Source of the DNA: Gemmatimonadota bacterium | Lineage (GTDB): Bacteria > Gemmatimonadota > Gemmatimonadetes > Gemmatimonadales > Gemmatimonadaceae | NCBI GenBank assembly: GCA_028287305.1 | Contig: JAQBPX010000023.1 | Location: 36,697-100,696, forward strand | Direction of reading: 5' to 3' | DNA: 64,000 nt | Part shown: one piece after another, positions 27,356-35,277 of the stretch | Layout: every line of letters begins with the position of its first letter | Position numbering within the stretch: position 1 is the stretch's first letter | Translations under genes and position numbers: made by a program | The notes under the pieces: generated by a model | Databases searched by the model: none | What the model was told of the DNA's origin: nothing | The model's input: only the letters and a program-made list of their open reading frames with translations

Positions 27356-27500
27356 GATGGGAAGCTATTCGTCGGCGCGCCGCACGGCAGCGGCGCCCTT
27401 CTTCAAGGCTCGGCGAACCCGCACGGTTCCAATTGAGGCACGCAGCATGGGGCGTTAGCTTCAACGGCTCACCCGCACGCTGTCGCCCCGCTCCCCGAAG

Positions 27501-28133
27501 ATGCTCGCCACCGTAGACGCCCTGCTGCCGCTCAGCCTCCTCGAAGCCGTCCGCGACGTGGACACACCGGGGGACCTCGAGGCGGAGTTCGTCGACGAGC
27601 TGCGCAACAAGCGACTGGGCCTCAGCGACACGGTGTACACGCAGATCAAGCGCTACAGCGAGGCCGTGCGACGCCGGCAGCGCACGCCGCAGGACGAAGC
27701 CATCGCGCTCGCGAGGCTGATCGGGAGGCGCCCCGACGCCGAGGCGGTGTTCCGCGCGGCCGGGCGATTCCTGGCGCGCGAGTCCTACCAGCGCATCTCG
27801 CCGATCACGCGCCAGGCGATCCGCCTCATGCCGACGTTCATCAGCCGCCCCATGGTGCTGCGCCGCACGCGCGCGATCGCCGCGCGCTTCCTGAATGGCA
27901 CCGTGCGCCGCGTGGGCAGCTTCGTGCTGCTCGAGGTGCCGCGTCCGGCGACGTTCGACACCGCGCCCGGGAGCATCGGCTGCACGTACTACGAGGCCGC
28001 GCTGCGAGAACTCCTGCGCCTCATGATCGGCGGCGTGGGCGCCGTGGAGCACACGCGCTGCGCGGGTCGGCACGAGGGAACCTGCGAATGGCGGGCGGAC
28101 TGGCGGACGATGGGGAAGGCGCCTCAGTCGTGA
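27501..28133 (+). CDS. Hypothetical protein with V4R-like end
   Basis: 210 residues, soluble, Arg-rich. The C-terminus (TRCAGRHEGTCEWRADW) resembles the end of V4R/heme-NO-binding-like small-molecule domains, where two cysteines flank a Gly-rich turn. The first 100 residues are helical (EAVRDVDTPGDLEAEF, RRRQRTPQDEAIALARLIG). This also looks like myxobacterial DUF2378-type proteins. Function is not known. It diverges from the zinc-finger gene and is followed by two GTCATCC repeats. Confidence 0.72.
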   Translation: MLATVDALLPLSLLEAVRDVDTPGDLEAEFVDELRNKRLGLSDTVYTQIKRYSEAVRRRQRTPQDEAIALARLIGRRPDAEAVFRAAGRFLARESYQRISPITRQAIRLMPTFISRPMVLRRTRAIAARFLNGTVRRVGSFVLLEVPRPATFDTAPGSIGCTYYEAALRELLRLMIGGVGAVEHTRCAGRHEGTCEWRADWRTMGKAPQS

Positions 28134-28142
28134 ACAACCGGC

Positions 28143-28213
28143 GGTCATCCGGAGCAACGCGAAGGATCTGCCGTTCTGCTGTCATCCTGAGCAACGCGAA
28201 GGATCTGCCGTTG
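28143..28213 (+). repeat. Two tandem GTCATCC-box repeats
   Basis: Two copies (28143-28176, 28181-28213) of GTCATCCTGAGCAACGCGAA-type sequence ending GGATCTGCCGTT, directly after the stop of the V4R-like gene and in its orientation. Confidence 0.85.
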
Positions 28214-28227
28214 TAGTGAACGCCTGT

Positions 28228-28438
28228 GGGCTTCGGTAACTGATGGCTTCAGGCTTCTGGCTGGGGCTACTGTCGTCAGGCCACGGTAACGTCGGCGTCA
28301 GGCTGCCGACAGGGACAGCTGGGAGCTGACGCGGTTCTTCGACGCCCGGTAGTTGAAGCCAGAAGCCGTATTTACTGAAGCCCGAGGACCGTAGCCCGCG
28401 CCAGAAGCCCGAAGCCATCAGTTACCCAAGCCCGAGCC
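28228..28438. repeat. GGCTTCA palindromic element, copy 2
   Basis: About 210-nt imperfect palindrome: left GGGCTTCGGTAACTGATGGC, right arm ending CCAGAAGCCCGAAGCCATCA then GTTACCC. A large central loop differs from the other copies. With the tandem box repeats it fills the whole 312-nt gap before the peptidase gene. Confidence 0.87.
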
Positions 28439-28445
28439 CTTCACG

Positions 28446-29627
28446 ATGCTCACTCCCAAGCTGCTCACAGAGATCCAGTCCTCGCTCAAACAAGCAAACC
28501 TCGACGGCTGGCTGCTCTATGACTTCCGCGGCCTGAACCCGATCGCGAAGGGGCTCATCGGCATCGAGGGGATGGCGACGCGGCGCGTGTTCGCGTGGGT
28601 TCCCGCCGAGGGCACGCCCGTCGGGTTGCAGCACGCGATCGAGGCGAGCCCGTGGAAGAACTGGCCGCGCGAGTGGCAGCGCGACGTCTATAGCGGCTGG
28701 CGCACCATGGAGTCGTGGCTCGCGACCAACGTGCAGGGCAAGACGGTCGCGATGGAGTACTCACCCGGCGACGCGGTGCCCTACGTCGATCGCGTTCCTG
28801 CGGGGGTGCTCGACATGGTGCGCGCCGCGGGCGCGACTGTCGTCACGAGTGGTGAGCTCGTCACGCAGTTCTTCGCGGTGCTCACGCCGGAACAGGTCGA
28901 GTCGCACCTCACGACCGCCGAGGAAGTGGCGGACATCGCACGCGCCGCATTCGCGCTCGCGGGTGAGCGGCTGACGTCGGGCACGCCCGTGCACGAGCAC
29001 GAGCTCGCGCAGTTCATTCGCGACGAGTTCAGCGCGAGGGGAATGGAGTGGGATCACGGGCCCGACGTCGCCATCAGTGCGAACGCGGCGAACCCGCACT
29101 ATGAGCCGAGTGCGGAGCGACCGGTTGCGCTGAAGCACGGGGACGTGCTGCTGATCGACCTGTGGGCGCGCCACGTGAATGGCGGCATCTGGGCCGACCA
29201 GACGTGGGTGGCGGTGGTGGGCGAGCCCACGCCGAAGCAGCAGGACGTCTGGAACGCGATCCGCGACGGACGCGACGCATCGCTTGCGCTGCTGCGGGCG
29301 CGCGCGGGTGCGGGTGAGCGACTGAGTGGTGCCGACGCCGACGACGCCAGTCGCAACGTGATCGAGGCGCGCGGCTACGGAAAATATTTCACGCATCGCA
29401 CGGGCCACTCGATCGACGCACGCGACCTCCACGGCAGCGGCCCGCACCTCGACAACCTCGAGTCGCGCGAGGAGCGCGCGCTCGTGAACGGCGTGCTGTT
29501 CTCGGTGGAGCCGGGCGCCTACATCGAGGGCGAGTTCGGGATGCGCACCGAGGTGAACGTCGTGATTCGCGATGGCGTTCCGGTGGTTACGCCGAGAGAG
29601 ATCCAGCGCGAGCTCATTCGGTTGTAG
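28446..29627 (+). CDS. M24 family aminopeptidase (Xaa-Pro type)
   Basis: 393-residue pita-bread metallopeptidase. The N-terminal creatinase-like domain is followed by the catalytic domain, with metal ligands Asp in LLIDLWARHV, Asp in IWADQTW, His in THRTGHSID, Glu in FSVEPGAYIEG and Glu in GMRTEVNVV. It removes N-terminal residues before proline, or acts as a dipeptidase. No signal peptide, so it is cytosolic. The start directly follows a palindromic element, so its promoter must lie in or before the repeats. Confidence 0.92.
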   Translation: MLTPKLLTEIQSSLKQANLDGWLLYDFRGLNPIAKGLIGIEGMATRRVFAWVPAEGTPVGLQHAIEASPWKNWPREWQRDVYSGWRTMESWLATNVQGKTVAMEYSPGDAVPYVDRVPAGVLDMVRAAGATVVTSGELVTQFFAVLTPEQVESHLTTAEEVADIARAAFALAGERLTSGTPVHEHELAQFIRDEFSARGMEWDHGPDVAISANAANPHYEPSAERPVALKHGDVLLIDLWARHVNGGIWADQTWVAVVGEPTPKQQDVWNAIRDGRDASLALLRARAGAGERLSGADADDASRNVIEARGYGKYFTHRTGHSIDARDLHGSGPHLDNLESREERALVNGVLFSVEPGAYIEGEFGMRTEVNVVIRDGVPVVTPREIQRELIRL

Positions 29628-29630
29628 CGC

Positions 29631-29830
29631 CGGCTTGGCCACGGTAACAGCGTGGCTTCAGGCTTCGGGCGCGGGCTTCGGTCCTCAGGCTTCAGTAGTG
29701 TCGGCTACTGGCTTCAGTAACTGCACCGCTGGTCTGTTCCGCGGTTCCCCCGAAGCCGCTCTTACCGAAGCCAGATGACCGTGGCCCGCGCCAGAAGCCC
29801 GAAGCCACGCGGTTACTGAAGCCCAAGCCC
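29631..29830. repeat. GGCTTCA palindromic element, copy 3
   Basis: About 200-nt imperfect palindrome between convergent genes. Left GGTAACAGCGTGGCTTCAGG, right GAAGCCACGCGGTTACTGAA. Its right end supplies the stop codon region of the GH18-like gene. Confidence 0.88.
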
Positions 29831-30849
29831 TACCGAAGCACATCCCAGACAGAGGGATCCTCGAGCCCCAACCTCCAAAGCGCCACAGTCCCGACGCCCG
29901 AGCTCCGCACCTCATCGAGCAGCGCCTTCACGAGCCCCGCGTCCGAAACCCAGAGCTCCCACTGCCCCGGCCGCATTGCGTGCAGCGTCTGCGTCGCCTG
30001 GTCGCGGTCGAGTTGCGCGCCGGCCTCGCCCGCGATGCGTCGCGCGTCGTCATAGCCGATGATCTCCGTGGCCGCGCCGGTCTTCCAGCGATAGCCATAG
30101 AGCGGAAGCGCCGCCACGAGTTTCCCCGCGCCGACCTCCGCCGCCCGCATCGAGAGCGCGCGCCGCACCCAGCCCGGCTCGGCGATCGCCCCGGGCGAGC
30201 CCGCGCCCCAGTGCTGGTCGTAGAGCATCACGACCTCGTAGTCCACGACGTCCGCGAAGGCGCGCGCCGGGAACGCCGCGGTGTCGAGCGCAGGGATCGC
30301 GAGCGCCACCGTCTTCACGCCGCGCGCGCGCAGCGCACTCGCGAACGCGGTCACCACGCGCGTCGTCACCGGCAGGTCGGCTACGAGCATCTCCTCGAAG
30401 TCGAGCACCACGCCGCGATAGCCGCCATTCACCACGGCACTCGCGACGGACGCTGCCGACTGCGCGAGGCGGGCGTCGTCGCCCCCCAGCGCGCGAATGG
30501 TGCCGGGATGGAATGCGTCGCCCATCCAGCTGGTGACGAGCGCCATCCGGGCGGGCGCGCTCGCGAGCCGAGCCACGGTGTCGCGATAGACCACCAGCGG
30601 TTGCCCGGTGGCCGTGTCGAGCGCGATCCATCCCGTCACGGCGCCCTGCATGCGACCGGCGTGGGCCCTCACCGAGGCGGCGCTCCGGGCGTCCCAGGGC
30701 GCCGTAAAGCCCCAGACGTCCAGCGACTTCGCGCCGACCAGCGGCAGCGACGCGCAGGCGAGGGGCAATGCCGCGGCGAGCGCGAGGCCCGCGAGGCGGA
30801 GCCGGACGGTGCGCGAGCTACGCGCGGTGTGGCTGGTGCGGGGAGTCAT
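29830..30849 (-). CDS. GH18-like putative glycosidase lipoprotein
   Basis: 339 residues. The N-terminus is hydrophobic and ends PLACAS, a weak lipobox or signal peptide. The rest has the (beta/alpha)8 chitinase-like layout with GVVLDFEEM at the position of the GH18 catalytic DxxDxDxE strand, but with a shortened acidic pattern. EVVMLYDQHWGAGSPG and ALPLYGYRW are typical GH18/SpoVS-YaaH-type barrel strands. Substrate is unknown and activity is uncertain given the motif change. Confidence 0.78.
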   Translation of the reverse strand: MTPRTSHTARSSRTVRLRLAGLALAAALPLACASLPLVGAKSLDVWGFTAPWDARSAASVRAHAGRMQGAVTGWIALDTATGQPLVVYRDTVARLASAPARMALVTSWMGDAFHPGTIRALGGDDARLAQSAASVASAVVNGGYRGVVLDFEEMLVADLPVTTRVVTAFASALRARGVKTVALAIPALDTAAFPARAFADVVDYEVVMLYDQHWGAGSPGAIAEPGWVRRALSMRAAEVGAGKLVAALPLYGYRWKTGAATEIIGYDDARRIAGEAGAQLDRDQATQTLHAMRPGQWELWVSDAGLVKALLDEVRSSGVGTVALWRLGLEDPSVWDVLR

Positions 30850-30888
30850 GCCCCCTGGTGGCGCGAGAATCGCGCCGCGCGAGACGCC

Positions 30889-31278
30889 CTAGTCCGACGA
30901 GCGCGACTTGAGCGCCGCTTGCGACTCGTCACGCACGAGCGCGAAGGGATAGACGATCACCTCGCGCGCGTAGGCACCGGGCTCGTAGCGCCAGTTCCGG
31001 GCGGCGCCGCTCACGCACTTGACCACCGCCGCGCCCCCCTGGCCACGCAGGGTCGCCGCGCTGGCGAATGCGCGCTCCACCCTTCCGTTCGGCGCCACGG
31101 TGAGCTCGACCTCCATGGTCCCTGCGAGGCCGGGGTCCACGCGAAGCCCCTCGCGCTCGTAACAGCTGCGAATGTCCGCGGCGTGACGGAGGGCCACGAG
31201 GCGGATCTCCCGGTCGGTGCGCGAGGAGTCGACGCTCGACAGGCTGAGCGCGAGCAACACTAGATTCACGAAGGTCAT
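30889..31278 (-). CDS. AgmX/PglI C-terminal domain protein
   Basis: 129 residues with an N-terminal signal (MTFVNLVLLALSLSSVDS). The body carries IRSCYEREGLRVDPGLAGTM followed by VELTVAPNGRVERAF, the AgmX/PglI or TonB-like C-terminal fold found in gliding and envelope proteins. The ATG at 31278 is chosen because the longer frame lacks a signal peptide and runs into the divergent gene. It could be a periplasmic partner of an energy-transducing complex, but none is encoded here. Confidence 0.8.
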   Translation of the reverse strand: MTFVNLVLLALSLSSVDSSRTDREIRLVALRHAADIRSCYEREGLRVDPGLAGTMEVELTVAPNGRVERAFASAATLRGQGGAAVVKCVSGAARNWRYEPGAYAREVIVYPFALVRDESQAALKSRSSD

Positions 31279-31383
31279 CGGCGGCCTTGGCGTCCGGGGA
31301 GGCGGGAATTGCAGGCGGACGCGTCCATGAGATTGACGCCCCGATTTGCCCGGAGTCACGCGGCCCGCCGCTTGCCCCGAGCA

Positions 31384-32232
31384 ATGGCAGCGACAATCCC
31401 TCATCCACCTGCGGTGACACGACTTAGCCCTGCCCGGACCATCCTCGCCCTGCTCACCCTCGTGGGCGCATGCTCCTCCGACAGGGCAGCGAGCTCGACA
31501 GCGAAGACGCCAGCATCGGGGCGGCATCCCGACAGCAGCGACGGAAGCGTCATCCTCGACACTCGCGGGACTCCCTACCACGTGGTCGACGTCGCCAACG
31601 GCGGAGCCATCGATGGCAAGGTGACGCTCATTGGCGGCACTCCCGCCGACGTCGAGCTGTCCACTGCGGCCCAGGCCTGCGGAACCCAGGCGGGCGACGC
31701 ACGCGCCATCGAGGCCACGGACGGTGCGCTCGCGAACGTGGTGGTCTGGCTGTCAGACGCGCGCACGGGACGCGCGCTCCCCGTCGAGAAGCGGTACGAG
31801 GTCACGAGCGAGCGCTGCGTGATCGCGCCGCGCATCCAGGTCGCCGCGCTGGGCGGCACCGTCAACTTCCGGCATCGCGACGACCGCGAGCATCACTACG
31901 AGCTGCTGCGCGACGGAAGCCCCGCGGTGATCAGCAACATCCTCTTCATGGCGCAGGGGCAGGTGGTGCCGATGTCACCGGCCACGAAGTCGCCGGGCCT
32001 CGTCGAGATCCGCTGCCGCGACCATCCCTGGGAGCGCGCGTGGGTCGCGACCTTCGACCAGCCGTACTACTCGGTGTCGGGCGCCGGCGGCGCCTTCCAT
32101 CTCGACGGCATCCCGCCCGGCACCTATCACCTCAAGGCGTGGCACGAGCGGGCGACCGCGCCGGTCGAGACGGTCGTGACGGTTGTGGCGGGGCAGACTG
32201 CTTCCGTCAGTGTGTCTGTGGCGCTGCGATAG
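31384..32232 (+). CDS. Lipoprotein with cupredoxin-like and carboxypeptidase-regulatory domains
   Basis: About 282 residues from the ATG at 31384 (ATGs at 31309 and 31327 are alternatives). A signal peptide ends in the lipobox LVGAC, so it is a lipoprotein. The middle part has a plastocyanin-like pattern with Cys/His ligands (VNFRHRDDREHHYE, VEIRCRDHPWERAW). The C-terminal part (AFHLDGIPPGTYHLKAWHER) is the carboxypeptidase regulatory-like beta-sandwich. The copper or redox role is inferred only from fold. It diverges from the AgmX-like gene. Confidence 0.8.
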   Translation: MAATIPHPPAVTRLSPARTILALLTLVGACSSDRAASSTAKTPASGRHPDSSDGSVILDTRGTPYHVVDVANGGAIDGKVTLIGGTPADVELSTAAQACGTQAGDARAIEATDGALANVVVWLSDARTGRALPVEKRYEVTSERCVIAPRIQVAALGGTVNFRHRDDREHHYELLRDGSPAVISNILFMAQGQVVPMSPATKSPGLVEIRCRDHPWERAWVATFDQPYYSVSGAGGAFHLDGIPPGTYHLKAWHERATAPVETVVTVVAGQTASVSVSVALR

Positions 32233-32241
32233 TCCGACAGC

Positions 32242-32430
32242 CTGGGCTTGGGTAACGGCGTGGCTTCAGGCTTCTGGCGCGGGCTACTGTCCTCGGGCCT
32301 CGGTAACGCCGGCTACGGGCTTCAGTAGCTGCACTGTTGCGCTGTTCCCCGACGCCGCTCTTACCGAAGCCCGATGACCGAAGCCCCAGCCAGAAGCCCG
32401 AAGCCTCGCAGTTACCGAAGCCCGAGCCCT
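32242..32430. repeat. GGCTTCA palindromic element, copy 4
   Basis: About 190-nt imperfect palindrome between convergent genes. Left GGGCTTGGGTAACGGCGTGG, right CTCGCAGTTACCGAAGCCCG. Same design as copies at 24838, 28228, 29631 and 39472. Confidence 0.9.
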
Positions 32431-32686
32431 ATCCAGCGACCCCCAGCCAAATCCGCACCGCATACATCTCGACATTCAGCGAAACTCCTCGCCTCACCGC
32501 CGCCTCGATCTCCCGATAGAACCCCGCCGCCTCGACCGTCCGAGTAGTAGCGGGCCGAGACCAATCCGCCCCGCTCCACTCGCGCAGTTCCACGCGCCCA
32601 TCTCGCAACAGCCCGATGATCACGAGCCGCTCGGGGACTCCCTCAGCGCGCATGAGCATGGGCAGCTCGGTGGCGCCGGCGCTCAT
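32429..32686 (-). CDS. Small hypothetical protein
   Basis: 85 residues, no membrane helix, no family recognised. Middle part VIIGLLRDGRVELREW suggests beta strands. Its start overlaps the ctaB stop by 4 nt, which supports it as a real coupled gene at the end of the heme A operon. Confidence 0.6.
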   Translation of the reverse strand: MSAGATELPMLMRAEGVPERLVIIGLLRDGRVELREWSGADWSRPATTRTVEAAGFYREIEAAVRRGVSLNVEMYAVRIWLGVAG

Positions 32687-33576
32687 CGCGCGATCGCCCG
32701 GTCCATCGCCATCGCCACGAAGACCAGCGCGAGGTAGAGCAGCGAGTACTTGTAGAGCGCCCAGCTCGGCTTCACGAAGTCAGCAGCGCGCAGCACGCGC
32801 ACCACGCCGAGCAGGAACCACGCGCCGAGCAGCGCGGCGACGATGAGGTACGGCATGCCGAGCACCCCGAACGCCACCGGCAGCAGGGTGAGCGGCAGCA
32901 GGATCAGCGTGTACCAGAGCATCTGCCGCTTGGTCTCGTGTTCGCCCCACACCAGCGGCGCCATCGGCACGCCCGCATTGCCGTAGTCGCGCTGCTTGTT
33001 GAGCGCGAGCGCCCAGAAGTGCGGCGGCGTCCAGTAGAAAATGATGAGGAACAGATAGATCGCCATCAGGTCGATGCGATTCGTCACGCTCGCCCAGCCC
33101 ACCAGCGGGGGAAAGGCTCCCGCCGCGCCGCCGATCACGATGTTCTGCGGCGTGCTGCGCTTCAGCCAGCGCGTGTAGATGAAGACGTAGAAGTAGAAGC
33201 CCGCCAGCGCGAGCGCCGCGGTGAGCACGTTCGCGAAGTGGCCGAGCATCCAGGTGCTCGTGGTCGCGAGCAGCACGCCGAAGCTCAGCACCTGGATCGC
33301 GTGCATGCGACCGGAGGGAATGGGACGCAGCCGCGTGCGCGCCATGCGATCGTCGATGTCGCGGTCCATGTACATGTTGACCGCGTTGGCGCCGCCGGCC
33401 ATGAGGTAGCCGCAGAGCAGCATGATCCCCACGAGCGACAGCGACGGCGACCCCGCCACGTACATCGGCGCGACCATCGTGACGAGCAGCAGCGAGATGA
33501 TGCGCGGCTTCGTGAGCGCGACCAGGTCGCGCCAGAGGCTCTTTCGCTCGACTGCCGGAACGCTGAGGTCGGACAT
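32683..33576 (-). CDS. ctaB: Protoheme IX farnesyltransferase (heme O synthase)
   Basis: 297-residue UbiA-family membrane enzyme that farnesylates heme b to heme O for terminal oxidases. It has the first Asp-rich motif NMYMDRDIDDRMARTRLRP, the second in the YTRWLKRSTPQNI loop region, and about nine helices. Its start shares one base with the ctaA stop (TGATG). Together with ctaA it makes heme A, so an aa3-type oxidase is expected elsewhere in the genome. Confidence 0.95.
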   Translation of the reverse strand: MSDLSVPAVERKSLWRDLVALTKPRIISLLLVTMVAPMYVAGSPSLSLVGIMLLCGYLMAGGANAVNMYMDRDIDDRMARTRLRPIPSGRMHAIQVLSFGVLLATTSTWMLGHFANVLTAALALAGFYFYVFIYTRWLKRSTPQNIVIGGAAGAFPPLVGWASVTNRIDLMAIYLFLIIFYWTPPHFWALALNKQRDYGNAGVPMAPLVWGEHETKRQMLWYTLILLPLTLLPVAFGVLGMPYLIVAALLGAWFLLGVVRVLRAADFVKPSWALYKYSLLYLALVFVAMAMDRAIAR

Positions 33577-34976
33577 CAGAAGTCAGCGCCGCGGGCGATC
33601 AGCACGGCCATGCTGTGGCGGACCTGAGGTGTGGGTGCAGCGACCACAGGTTCGCTCGGCGCGGCCGGCCCGCTGGCCCGCGGGCCCGCAGGCTCGAGCA
33701 AGGACACGGTAGCGTCGCCTTCGGCGACTGCTTCGTCATGAGTGCCGAGGAGAACCGGTTCCTCTCCTGGTGTCATCCTGAGCGTTGGCGAGGGAACTGC
33801 CGTTGCAGTGGCCGTTGCATCCTCGCGCTGCTCGAGAGGCCGGTAGGCCGGTAGGCCGGTAGGCTCGAACACCGACACGGTAGCGTCGCCTTCGGCGACA
33901 GCTTCGTCATGAGTGCCGAGGAGAACCGGCGCCTCCATCAAAGCTGAAGCACTAGCCCCCGCGACATCACTCGATCCTCGCCGCACAGATCCGTGATCCG
34001 GCAACTCCGCGTCATCGCCGTTCAAATCCGCGTCATCCGCGTAGACCGGCCCCGGCGCACCGGCCCCAGAACCAACGCCCACCGAAATCAACGCCAGGTA
34101 CGCCGCCACAAACGCCGAGATCCAGATCCCAACCCCCACCGCCTCATGCAGCGACCGCAGCACCGGCGGCAACTTCATCCCGATCATCGCCCCTGCCACC
34201 AGCACCTGCATCACCAAGAACCCGAACGCCACGAGAACAGCCCGCCTCACCACCGCGGACTCAGCCCGCTTCCGCATCGCCATCACCATCCCGAACACGT
34301 GCAGGAACAGGAGGTACGCCACGATGCGATGCACCAGCTGCACATTCACCGCCGACGAGCTCACCCCCGCATTCGCGCCGCACATCGGGAACGAGAGGCA
34401 CCCCACGTTCGCCCCCGTCACCTTCGCCGTGACGCCGCCCATCGCGACCGCGACGATCGCCATCACCGCCGCCATGCGCGCGGCGCGCCAGGTCTTCGGG
34501 TTGCCCTTCTGCACGCGCGCCGACGCACCACCCAGCGCCCCCGCGCGAATGGCCGTCGCCGCCAGCAACGCGAGCAGCGTCATCGCCATCAGCCAGTGCG
34601 CCACCGTCGCATACGGGGTGTTGCCCAGCTTCACCGTGATGCCGCCCAGGATCGCCGCGCCGAACACCGCCGCCAGCGCGCCGTACGCCGTGCGCGCCAC
34701 GCCACCCGGGCCGCGCACCCCCGGCTTCGTCCGGTTGATGAACACCGCGAACGCCAGCGAGAACACCGAGATGATCAGCAGGCTCGCCAGGTACCGGTGC
34801 GACACCTCGACCACCAGGTCGGGACGGCTCATCGGCGGGAACCAGTACCCGTAGCACTTGGGCCAGTTGTCGCCACAGCCCATCCCCGAGCCGGAGATGC
34901 GGACGATCGCGCCGAACACCACGTGCAGCACCGCCACCCCGAGCGCCGCGAGCGAAAGCCGCCGGATCATGGTCAT
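33576..34976 (-). CDS. ctaA: Heme A synthase CtaA/COX15 with repeat-derived C-terminal tail
   Basis: 466 residues. Residues about 1-300 are a normal eight-helix heme A synthase (FGAIVRISGSGMGCGDNWPK with its Cys, VSHRYLASLL and VHRIVAYLLF with heme-binding His). From about residue 300 a hydrophilic tail of some 166 residues follows, which heme A synthases normally lack. It contains PVLLGTHDEAVAEGDATVS twice, encoded by a 56-bp direct repeat, plus a piece of the GTCATCC repeat. The ATG at 34976 overlaps the small upstream gene by 4 nt. Confidence 0.9.
   Translation of the reverse strand: MTMIRRLSLAALGVAVLHVVFGAIVRISGSGMGCGDNWPKCYGYWFPPMSRPDLVVEVSHRYLASLLIISVFSLAFAVFINRTKPGVRGPGGVARTAYGALAAVFGAAILGGITVKLGNTPYATVAHWLMAMTLLALLAATAIRAGALGGASARVQKGNPKTWRAARMAAVMAIVAVAMGGVTAKVTGANVGCLSFPMCGANAGVSSSAVNVQLVHRIVAYLLFLHVFGMVMAMRKRAESAVVRRAVLVAFGFLVMQVLVAGAMIGMKLPPVLRSLHEAVGVGIWISAFVAAYLALISVGVGSGAGAPGPVYADDADLNGDDAELPDHGSVRRGSSDVAGASASALMEAPVLLGTHDEAVAEGDATVSVFEPTGLPAYRPLEQREDATATATAVPSPTLRMTPGEEPVLLGTHDEAVAEGDATVSLLEPAGPRASGPAAPSEPVVAAPTPQVRHSMAVLIARGADF
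33703..33758. repeat. 56-bp repeat in ctaA tail, copy 1
   Basis: 55 of 56 bases equal those at 33874-33929. It contains a hairpin GTCGCC-TTCG-GGCGAC followed by CTTCGTCATGAG, close to the hairpin and CTTCGTCATGAG of the intergenic element at 60351-60560. Confidence 0.9.
33772..33806 (+). repeat. GTCATCC-box repeat inside ctaA
   Basis: Diverged copy (GTCATCCTGAGCGTTGGCGA then GGGAACTGCCGTT) lying antisense within the ctaA tail between the two 56-bp repeats. Next to it, 33836-33868 holds a short GGCCGGTA tandem. Confidence 0.75.
33874..33929. repeat. 56-bp repeat in ctaA tail, copy 2
   Basis: Second copy of the repeat at 33703-33758, in direct orientation, one base different. Both encode the same 19-residue stretch of the CtaA tail. 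Confidence 0.9.
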
Positions 34977-35203
34977 GGCAGGGCCTGGATCGCGCGCCAG
35001 GTGAACCAGAAGACCACGCCTAGCCCAACGGCGGGGATGATCGCCCACGCCAGCTCGGCCACCCCTCGCGGGTGGGGAACGCTCGGCGATCCCTGCGCAA
35101 CCGACCGGCGGTCAGCCGCCACGGAACGCAGGATCGCCAGGTGGGCGAAGGTGCACACGGCGACCGAGGCCCAGAAGAGGGCGGCGCCAAGGGGAGATCG
35201 CAT
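34973..35203 (-). CDS. Small two-helix membrane protein, COX2 TM-like
   Basis: 76 residues with helices near 6-24 and 53-72. The second (ELAWAIIPAVGLGVVFWFTW) strongly resembles the second transmembrane helix of cytochrome c oxidase subunit II, which has E-x-x-W-T-I-I-P-A. No CuA domain is present. It overlaps ctaA by 4 nt. It may be a reduced subunit or assembly factor for a heme-copper oxidase. The longer frame upstream is not supported. Confidence 0.65.
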   Translation of the reverse strand: MRSPLGAALFWASVAVCTFAHLAILRSVAADRRSVAQGSPSVPHPRGVAELAWAIIPAVGLGVVFWFTWRAIQALP

Positions 35204-35277
35204 GGGGGAAAACCGGACGACTGGAAGGGTCTGGAAAGGTAGCCTCCACCCGGTCCGTGAGGCTATGTTGGCGCGCA

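Noticed and set aside
34977..35048. Extended CtaA start at 35048
   Set aside because: It overlaps the small membrane protein frame and precedes the natural first helix; ATG at 34976 with a 4-nt overlap fits better.
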